The notes under the pieces: model-generated
The model's database searches: none
Told to the model about the DNA's origin: nothing
The model's input: the letters and a program-made list of their open reading frames with translations, nothing else
Source of the DNA: Russula earlei
Lineage: Eukaryota > Basidiomycota > Agaricomycetes > Russulales > Russulaceae
Length of the DNA: 64,000 nucleotides
Direction of reading: 5' to 3'
Assembly (NCBI GenBank): GCA_025769875.1
Contig: JAGFNK010000042.1
Span: 62,001 to 126,000 of the forward strand
Translations under genes and position numbers: made by a program
Part shown: one piece after another, positions 56,063-64,000 of the stretch
How positions within the stretch are numbered: the first letter of the stretch is position 1
Layout: the number at the start of each line of letters is the position of its first letter

Positions 56063-59000
56063 ATGAGTTCCTCAGCATCATCCCCAGTGCCTTCATCCTC
56101 GAAAGGAAAGAGCTCTCCCACAGGTGGAGCCGTGGGAAAAATGGGCAGAACCAAACTCCAACGTCATGATGTGCCGATCCTCCAAGACGGTGCAGATGAA
56201 TATGCTGACTGGAAGGGAGTAATGGAGGCAATATTCGAAGCAACAGATCTGTTAAACATCGTAAACGGAACTGAAAAGAAACCGGACGCAAACATCGACC
56301 CCAATGCCACCACCGACTGGACGGCAAGGGACCGTGAAGCGCGCGCCCAAATCTTTATGTCCGTACGAGGGCACGCTCTCAAAACAATACTTGGCGTAAA
56401 AGGTTCCACAGAGTGCTGAAAAAAGCTTTCAATTCGATTCGAAGGGCAAGGCGACCAATAAGTCGCCCACTTATTGTCAGACCTATATCTGACCACCCTC
56501 TCGGACACCGAAGCAATGGCTCCCCAGCTCGAGCACAAAATGCAGCTCGCACGCACGCTCGAAACACTCGGATACCCGATACCCGAAAACCTTCTCGCAT
56601 GGATGATCATCATTGCACTCCCGGAAACGTTGGAAACTCATAAAACCATACTGTATTCCATGCCTTCCGACAAGCTCAGTACTGACTATGTCATTGGCCA
56701 AATCCTGGCGAACGAACAACGCCAGATCTGCGCGACTGGTACCACTGCAGCGGCCTACTTTGCCAAGGCAGGTAAAAAGGAGAAAAATAAAAACAACCAA
56801 AGTGAGAAAAATAACAAAAAGTGCACCCACTGCAAGCGCAAGGGACACGAAGTAACGGAGTGCTGGAAACTCCACGGGAAACCCACCGAGAAGGCAAAAG
56901 TCGCAGCCACTGATGCTAGCGCGCCGGGATCACCGATGTCCACATCGCTGACACTTACCAGCGCCGCGATCGCCAACGTCCCAGATCCTGACTATGTTAT
57001 TAGATTATACCATGCAGTTGGGGACGATCCTGACCTGACCACCGCCCATGCGTTAAAGACCCAGGATGAACTTTGAACAGCCAACCTCGCTAACAGTTGG
57101 CTCATCGACTCTGGGGCATCTCGCATAATGACCTCTCACCGTGAATGGTTCAACCAATATACCACTCTCCCGAACCCAACTCAAGTCATGCTTGGAGATA
57201 ATAGTTCTATTCCTGCGATTGGAGTCGGCCAAGTACAAGTCCAAATGCATGCAAATGGCGCGTGGAGCAACGTTATGTTCCGCGACGTCCTGCACGTCCC
57301 AGACTTACACGGAAATCTCTTGTCAGTTTCCCATCTGGCTCGACGCGGCGCAGAAGTGCGATTCCAGAGTCAGACATGTGGCATATATGAACAGAACCAG
57401 CTAATATGTGAAGGGTCCCTACACGGTACACTATACGTCATGGCCATATCCTCCCCCAAGTCCCTGTCCACGCGCATCGCGACGCTGGACCACTTCCCCG
57501 CGGAAGGTGACAAGCCATATGCAGTCGCCCTCACCGTGCGCCTCAAAACATCCAAGGCCTCCCTACATGTTTGGCACCGGCGTCTCGGCCACTTGAATAC
57601 CGACACCATAACCCGGATGCTGAAGAAAGGGATGGTGAAAGGGATGGAGATTACCGGAAAGCGACTCACCACCAGTATTTGTGAGCCTTGCTTGAAGGGA
57701 AAGCAAACGCGCCTCGAAATCTTGAAGGCGACGGAAACGCGCGCTGATGTCGTGTTAGGCCGCGTCTTCTCCGACATCTGTGGGAAGATGCCCACTAGAA
57801 CACCCCAGGGTCATGAGTACTTTGTCACCTTTGTGGATGACAAGTCGAGGAAAGTGTTTGTTGGTGGACTTAAATTCAAATCCGACACACTTGAGCACCT
57901 CAAAGCGTTCACGGCACGTGCTGAAGTCGAAACCGGTCAGTGGCTGAAAGTCCTCCGCTCCGACGGAGGGGGCGAATACACTGGGAAAGAGTCTCAGAAG
58001 TTCCTCACAGAGAAAGGAATTAGGCTGGAACTCACCACCCCAGACACATCTCAGCATAACGGGGTTGCGGAACGTATGAACCGGACGCTCTTGGACAAAG
58101 TCCGGGCAATGCTCACAGACGCCTCGCTGCCTGAGTCCTTCTGGCTCCATGCCCTTGAATACGCGGCGCATATCCACAACATCACCCCCACACGTGCACT
58201 CGATGACATGACACCCAAGGAAGCCTGGAGCGGGAACAAACCCGACCTCTCACGGCTTCGCGTCTTTGGCGCGCGTGCGTTCGTCCACATCCCAGAGGAT
58301 AAACGCACCAAGTTAGATGCGAGGTCACTGGTGTGCACACTCCTGGGATATGCTCCCCAGAGGAAAGCCTACAAACTTATCCACCGGCCCACTCACCGCA
58401 TCCTTGAATCGCGCGACGTCGTATTTGATGAAGGGGGCCCAGCAATTCCGCACGTTGAGCGGACAGTCCTCGAATCCGACTCAGACAGCGAAAATGAACA
58501 GGCAGATGGGGTGGAAAATGAGATTGAGGGGGCGGAAGGCCCACAACTGACGGTAGAGGCGGAACTACCACCACGCGCCGAACCGCAACGTGCGGTCGAC
58601 ACCGCTCCACCTGCCCAGCCATCAATACAAGCAGTACAACCTACACCATACGAAGTGGACAACGTACCTGTCCAGCCCACTTCCAGACGACCGAGGCGTA
58701 CCATACGTGCACCAACTCGTGATGACGACCCCCGGTATTCCACCACATCGTACACGCAACGTAAGAAACGTACCGAACGAGGAAACGTGGCACACATTGA
58801 TGTGACCACTGACCCAAAAACGTACGCGGAAGCCATGTCCCGCCCCGATGCGGCGGAATGGGAAATGGCTTGCGACGATGAGCGTCGCGCGTTCGAGTCC
58901 ATGGATGTGTTCGAAATTGTCCCGTGGCCACAAAACCGAAAGGTAGTTGGCAGCAAATGGGTCTTCAAAATAAAGAGGGGACCGGACGGAACAATAATCA

Positions 59001-60349
59001 AATATAAAGCTCGCCTTGTCGCGCAGGGATTCACCCAGATTGAAGGTATCGACTTCGACAAAACCTTCGCGCCCGTCGCGAAACTCGCGTCCCTACGTGC
59101 GATCCTCACCCTAGCCGCTGCACACAACCTAGAGGTCCATCAGATGGATGTCAAGTCAGCATACTTGAACGGAGAGCTGAAAGATGAAATCTACATGGAC
59201 GCACCTCCCGGCTTCGACATTCCAAACGGCATGGTACTGAAACTACTCAAAGCCGTCTATGGGACTAAGCAAGGGGGGAGAGTCTGGTATGAGAACATCA
59301 AAGACTCACTAGGTGACATGGGCTACACCCACACTGATGCCGACCATGCCATCTTCATCCGTCGTAACCGCGAGCGCCTGTCCATAATTGCGCTCTACGT
59401 TGATGATATCACCATGGTCTCTGATGACCTAGATTCCATCAACATTGACAAAAACAAACTAAAACAGAAGTATCAGATGACGGACCTAGGGGAGATAACC
59501 TGGATACTCGGTGTACACGTCACGCGAAACCGGGAAGAGGGCTGGATAGCACTCTCTCAGGAGAAATACGTTGAAGAAGTTCTTCAACGCCTAGGGAAGT
59601 CGGACGTTCGACCAATCAGCACCCCCATGCTAGCAAATGAACACCTCCTGAAAGTGGACGCACCGGATGTGGACGTCAAGTCCTACCAACGCACACTCGG
59701 AGCCATCATGTACCTCATGCTAGGCACCCGACCTGATCTCGCCTTCACTGTCGCAGCCCTTGGATGACACGCTGCGTGCCCTGGAAATGACCATCAATGC
59801 GCACTCGACCGCGCCATCCGATACATCCGAGGCACAAGCGACAAACGCCTAGTCTTCCAACGCGGTCTCGGGACTCAGCCAACCCTAGTCGGGTACGCGG
59901 ATGCAGACTGGGCCAGCGACGTGAACGATCGCAAGTCCACATCGGGCTTCGTCTTCATGTTGGCAGGAGGGGCTGTGAGTTGGAGCTCAAAGAAACAAGC
60001 CTCGGTTGCATTGTCGAGCACCAAGGCAGAATACATTGCAGGAGCACATGCCTCTAAAGAGGCCATTTGGCTGAGACGTCTACTCACCGAATTGGGTGAA
60101 GACACACATCTCCCCACCACTCTCCATATCAACAACCAGTCAGCCATCGCCATCGCGAAGAACCCGGAGTTCCATGACCGCACGAAACACATTGAAGTGA
60201 GACACCACTTCCTGCGCCAGAAAGTTGAGCTCTGCAAAGTCGAACTCGCCTACATCCCTACTGGGGAACAACTTGCGGATGTGCTGACGAAGGGGCTGAG
60301 TCGAGAGAAACATGAGCATTTTATGCAGGAGATGGGAATACGCCACTAG
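56063..60349 (+). pseudogene. Copia gag-pol polyprotein with four in-frame stops
   Basis: A single frame of 1,429 codons runs from ATG 56063 to TAG 60347-60349 with no frameshift. Gag ends in the zinc knuckle CTHCKRKGHEVTEC. The protease has WLIDSGAS. The pre-integrase region has WHRRLGHLN. The integrase shows FVTFVDDKSRK, LRSDGGGEYTG and the Glu-containing HNGVAERMNRTL. Reverse transcriptase has KARLVAQGFTQIEGIDFDKT, QMDVKSAYLNGEL and YVDDI. RNase H has GYADADWASD, SSTKAEYIA and HIEVRHHFLR. Stops within the frame are TGA 56417-56419, TAA 56459-56461, TGA 57074-57076 and TGA 59765-59767. The first sits where copia gag has a conserved Trp (TECW), and the last fits a CGA to TGA change. Confidence 0.93.
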
Positions 60350-60362
60350 GGCTGAGGGGGCG

Positions 60363-60598
60363 TGTTGGAAACGCAGCCACCGCGTGGCAGAGAAACGGAC
60401 CGAACGGACCGCATAGTTAGAATGCCGTGTTGATACCACCGTTCCTTTTTCCTCAGTCTTTCATATACAAGACTGAGGTCAGTAGCACATTCCTTTACCA
60501 TTTACATATACTCATTATGTACATAGCCTTCGTCCAACAGGTTAGCTTACTAACCTAATATCAGTCTTTCATATACAAGACTGAGCCTTCGTCCAACA
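60363..60598 (+). repeat. Copia 3' LTR
   Basis: Identical to the 5' LTR except AATGCCG for AACGCCG and CCACCG for CCACTG; both are C/T differences, and the first is at a CpG. Followed directly by the GATGG target duplication. Confidence 0.95.
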
Positions 60599-60603
60599 GA
60601 TGG

Positions 60604-61754
60604 GAAAAGGAACTGTAGGGTGGGGAGGAGAGCAGAGCAGAGCAGAGGATGATACACAGTGTAGTGTGGCCACCCATTGGCATTTGCTCATCAGTAAGAT
60701 CTATAGTGCAGTATAAAAAACTAATTGTCTCCATAGCTTCACACCTTATTCTGGTATTCAACCCCCAACACATTCTAGAGACTCTTTCATTCACAGATAC
60801 ACTTGATACATTTTCCAGCTTCTATGTAACAAATATGTTGATCACCATGCATGCTTTTGAGATCGCTTTCTGATACACAACTTCTGATTGCCTTGGTGAT
60901 GTACTTAAATTCCATGCTTAGCACCACCATTGCTTTTTCCCAGACTTGGCTTGCTTAGGTGTCTTGGTGAAGACCTCTTACTTGCCTTCCTGTGATCTTA
61001 CAACTACTTGATGTGCTTGACAGACAGTCTGGAACAACTCAAAATCCACAAACCCTGTATTGAGGAATTACTGGGATTGATGCAGAAGTCCTATTTCCTA
61101 GAGCCCAAGAAATGTCAGTTCATGGTATGTGGTATGAAAGCTTACAATGCTAGTTTTCAGCCAGAGAACAGTACCTATCCTCTAAACAGAGACATCAACT
61201 GGCCCCCTGCGGTTAAAAGTCGCAGCGAGTTGATTGACGTTCTGTTGGCGACAGAAAAAAAGTCACGCTCGGATTTTGTCACGCCCCTGACTGCACTGGC
61301 GGTCAGGAAAGAGCGTGCCTGGGACCCATGTGGACTACCTCGCGAATCACGAGGAGCCAACAGCGAGGCCGGACACAGTAAAACTCTTCCGACTGACAAC
61401 TACCGTTGTAAAGCTCGATGGTGTGATGCATCGCCATCACCATGTAGCTTGAGCAAGAGCCAGTCGATGATTAAGTGCGGCCTCCGCGTATGAGCAGTCC
61501 CATCTGTCGGTGACAATGGACGAGCACAGTCCGGATTCAATAAAAGCCCGTGCTGCACAATTCAACACGGCCAACCGCGTAAATACCAGACAAAGGGTGT
61601 TCGAGTCATTGCGACAGCGAGAGGCAACAAAAGCTTTTTTGGGTCAACAGCAGCGATTTCAGAACGAAATTGCGACGAACGGAAAGGGACACTGCTGTCC
61701 GACGAACGGGGCGTACCTCGGCGCAAAAGCAAAACCGAACGGCAGGGACCGTCG
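60604..61754. other. CpG-poor flank with possible gypsy reverse-transcriptase relic
   Basis: Right of the target duplication the sequence is CpG-poor and repeat-like. Around 61008-61140 the plus strand codes LTDSLEQLKIHKPCIEELLG followed by SYFLEPKKCQFMVCGMK, which resembles the segment after the YxDD box in Ty3/gypsy reverse transcriptases. The match is short and breaks off, so it is tentative. From about 61200 CpG returns; an open frame at 61510-61700 has no recognised relatives. Confidence 0.4.
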
Positions 61755-62267
61755 TCACGCCTCCTCTCCTCCTCTTCCTCCTCCTTCTCCTCCCTTCAGC
61801 CGTTTCTCGACGTCCTCCCACGTATCCTGCAACAGCTCCAAACCCGGCTTGTTCGTCTGCCACGTCCCGTACATCGCATCAAACACCTGCTCGACGCGGC
61901 CCTCCCGTTCTTCGTAGCCCGCCTCGTACATGGTCAGCACCGAGTCGAGCGTCTCGGGGAGACCGAACTTGGACAGCCGCTCGCGCTCCTTGACTTCCAC
62001 GCGGAGCGAGGGCCAATCGATCCTCCGGCTTGTCATCACGCGCAGGCTGGAACCATCGGCAAACGCGCGGTCGATCGCCTCGTCCAGGTTCTCTGGGGTG
62101 ATGAACGACTTGGATTGGTGGTAGAGAGCGACGAGGGCACGCAGTTTTTTAGGTGGGAGAACAAAGCCTGGTGGAGGTACTTGGGTGTTCGTTTTGGAAG
62201 ACGCACTTCGAGCCAAAGGTTTAGCTCGAAGAACTGCTTTGCGTGCTATGCTACATGCATGGTGCAT
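61755..62267 (-). CDS. Conserved-looking hypothetical protein, probable mitochondrial import
   Basis: Single exon, 170 residues. The N terminus (MHHACSIARKAVLRAKPLAR) has Arg/Lys and hydroxyl residues without acids, like a mitochondrial presequence. The body is helical and well-behaved (KLRALVALYHQSKSFITPEN, LDEAIDRAFAD, LPETLDSVLTMYEAGYEERE) and the end is a Gly/Glu-rich tail. ATG 62267 is preferred over the in-frame 62309, whose extra residues lack presequence character. I do not recognise the family. It lies 159 bp from the acyl-CoA dehydrogenase stop, on the same strand. Confidence 0.65.
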   Translation of the reverse strand: MHHACSIARKAVLRAKPLARSASSKTNTQVPPPGFVLPPKKLRALVALYHQSKSFITPENLDEAIDRAFADGSSLRVMTSRRIDWPSLRVEVKERERLSKFGLPETLDSVLTMYEAGYEEREGRVEQVFDAMYGTWQTNKPGLELLQDTWEDVEKRLKGGEGGGRGGEEA

Positions 62268-62425
62268 GGCGGTAAGTCTTCCTCGACTTTGGGGAGGGGT
62301 GTGGGTCAAAGTTTCAAATTTTGGGTATTCTCCGGCCCGGCGCCACAGCGATATTTGTCTGTTGTTGCTCTATTGATATTGAAGATACACCATACACTTT
62401 TCGTGACATAGATACGAAAACATGA

Positions 62426-64000
62426 TTAGAGGAGAGATACACCATGCCTCGCGAAAAGCTCTGCCTCCCTCTTCTTCACTTCGGCAGTCCTCTTAGCCAG
62501 ACCAGGGGCCCTCTTCAGCTCGCGTTGTCCGACTTGTTGGATGTGGACCTATTATGGAGAATAATCAGCACACAGGACCCTGTCGCAATAAGATGCAACA
62601 GACCGCATCAGGGCCCTATAGAAAAGGAACATGTTAATTGAGTGTAGTCGCAAATCCATAACCTCAGAACGACTCACATCTGCTATACGGAGCGTTCGAA
62701 GGTTCGCATAAACAAAAGCGAGGTCTTGATCTTGGCTCAACCCTTCAGCACCGAATGCTTGCATGGTGCGGTCTACCACTTGCAAGGCCATAGAGGGTAC
62801 CACGAACTGCAGAGTGGGTCAAGGTATGCACTCGCGCAACACAGATCGAATTTACTTTCGCAATGGCAATCTCCTTCATAGCGCCTTTCGCCTTCAGTTT
62901 GTCAATCTACAGGCCACTCGATGAGAAACCAATATACATGTGCTAGAGACCAACTTGCCTGCAAGGCAGCACTGAGGACGAGGAGGCGTGCAGATTCGAT
63001 CTCAGCGCGGGATTTCGCGATGTCTGCGACGACAGTACCTAGAGAGAACGCTGATGAGATATCGGGGACTACGAGACGACTGAGGAGTAGGGCGCTTACC
63101 ATGTTCGTAAAGGAACTTCCCAAAGGTTTTCCGAGTCGGGTCCGTTACACGCTGAATCATGGTGTCCAGTGCCATCTGAGCAGCACCGATAGACCTCATG
63201 CAATGATGTATCCGCCCTGGTCCGAGGCGTCCTTGAATGATCTGCCGAGTGTGAGTGACTTAAATTGCACGCCTACGTGACAATGACCTCAAATCCTTTG
63301 CCCCAGCCAAGTACCAAGTTGCCCAACGGTACGCGGACATTGTCATAGATGATCTCCGAATGGCCCTCCGGAGCGTCATCGTATCCCAAGACCATCATGT
63401 GACGAACGACCTTGACGCCAGGAGCATCAGCAGGGACAATCACAACGCTCTGCTGCTTGTATGTGCTGGAGTTATTCGGATCACTCTTGCCGAGCACGAG
63501 ATGGACCTTCGTCCTCGGGTCGCCCGCACCGCTGATGTACCTGAAAGACGCGTGACGTGCCGACAACCGGTACATTACGGACAAGGACAAACCATTTGTG
63601 CCCATTGATGACTATCTCATCCCCCTCCTGCCTGATAGATGTGCGAATGTTCGTAGCGTCGGAGGAGGCAACTTGCGAGTAGGTGTGCAAATTAGTCAGT
63701 TAATCCCTTGATTTGTGATCCCGACCTCACCGAACCTCTCGGTCATCGCAAAGGCCGAACGTATTTCTCCGTTCAGTAGAGGAGTAAGCCATTTATTTTG
63801 CTGCTCTGCGTTTCCGTAGCGTGCCAGAACCTCTGAATGGGCAGCGTAAAAGTATCAGTTATCGAACCGCCGTGAGAAATGCAAGACGCGTTCACCCATG
63901 TTGCCAGTGTCTGGCGCAGAGCAGTTGGTCACCTCGGAGCCCATATGGCCAGACCTTCCCATGATTTCGGCCATGACAGCGTACTCCAAGCACAAGCATC
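62426..64000 (-). CDS. Acyl-CoA dehydrogenase (ACAD10/11-like), partial
   Basis: A flavoprotein oxidising acyl-CoA. The gene enters from beyond 64000. Minus-strand exons in view: from the window edge to 63896, 63832-63731, 63671-63593, 63540-63288, 63241-63100, 63038-62959, 62906-62856, 62806-62678, a 12-nt microexon 62615-62604, and 62548-62426. Family marks are [32 protein letters not shown] with [54 protein letters not shown] and the C-terminal [20 protein letters not shown] then [20 protein letters not shown]. The intron after the TVVADIAKS exon uses a GC donor (GCAAGT at 62958). The catalytic base lies in the C-terminal half and is consistent with the family. Confidence 0.9.

Larger units (their letters stand above)
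55755..60598 (+). mobile_element. Full-length Ty1/copia LTR retrotransposon, 4,844 bp
   Basis: Two 236-bp LTRs (55755-55990 and 60363-60598) start TGTTGG and end CAACA. They flank one gag-pol frame and differ only at two positions by eye. The target duplication GATGG is at 55750-55754 and 60599-60603. The 3' LTR is preceded by a purine-rich tract (GGGCTGAGGGGGCG). The domain order gag, protease, integrase, reverse transcriptase, RNase H defines the copia group. LTR identity indicates a recent insertion, but gag-pol has four in-frame stops, so this copy could move only with help from an intact relative. Confidence 0.95.

Overview
The window reads as nuclear DNA from a filamentous basidiomycete, most likely an Agaricomycete. 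The genes carry many short GT-AG introns (about 50-70 nt, up to 14 per gene). The gene families are eukaryotic and fungal: Arp4, Erb1, Elp2, an NC2-type TBP regulator, a Zn2Cys6/MHR regulator, Iba57, and both Lys5-type and AcpS-type phosphopantetheinyl transferases. The mobile elements are also typical of mushrooms: Ty1/copia, Mutator-like, pogo and PIF/Harbinger relics, and a Crinkler/RHS-like P-loop gene.

1-36.5 kb is a dense housekeeping block. In order it holds: a Q-rich protein of unknown function, ARP4(-), ERB1(+), a DUF2423/LLP ribosome-biogenesis factor(-), snRNP SmF(-), NC2beta/Dr1(+), a MAK32-like PfkB kinase(-), a Lys5/Sfp-type PPTase(+), an F-box protein(-), mitochondrial aspartyl-tRNA synthetase(+), a BAR/IMD-type protein(-), mitochondrial bL19(-), a nuclear poly(A)-binding protein(-), a Zn2Cys6 transcription factor(+), IBA57(+), AcpS-type PPTase(-), ELP2(+), an eIF4A-derived pseudohelicase(-), an RRM protein(-) and an FMC1-like assembly factor(+). 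Many neighbours are head-to-head pairs with 50-200 bp between start codons. No metabolic cluster is evident; the common thread is translation, RNA processing, chromatin and mitochondrial function.

36.9-41.5 kb is a CpG-poor island of dead DNA transposons: pogo-like and PIF/Harbinger-like transposases, a MITE with terminal inverted repeats, and a short dispersed repeat. 42.4-45.1 kb holds a frame-disrupted Ser/Pro-rich gene. 45.5-49.4 kb holds V-ATPase subunit E (-) and a TPR protein (+) enclosed by two near-identical ~300-bp inverted repeats.

49.6-60.6 kb is a second mobile-element region. A ~3.4-kb Mutator-like element with ~100-bp TIRs is interrupted by a 494-bp solo LTR (target duplication TCAAC). 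Next to it is a broken Crinkler/RHS-like P-loop plus nuclease gene, and then a full-length 4.84-kb Ty1/copia element (236-bp LTRs differing at two positions, target duplication GATGG). The copia gag-pol frame is open except for four in-frame stops. 61.7-64 kb returns to housekeeping genes: a conserved hypothetical protein and an acyl-CoA dehydrogenase that runs off the window.

Several conserved genes carry exactly one single-base anomaly (a +1 frame slip or a damaged splice site). Because otherwise intact essential genes show the same pattern, residual assembly errors are the simplest explanation, and I flag each site. All gene models were built by hand from the sequence. Exon borders are inferred from splice consensus and family conservation, not from transcripts.
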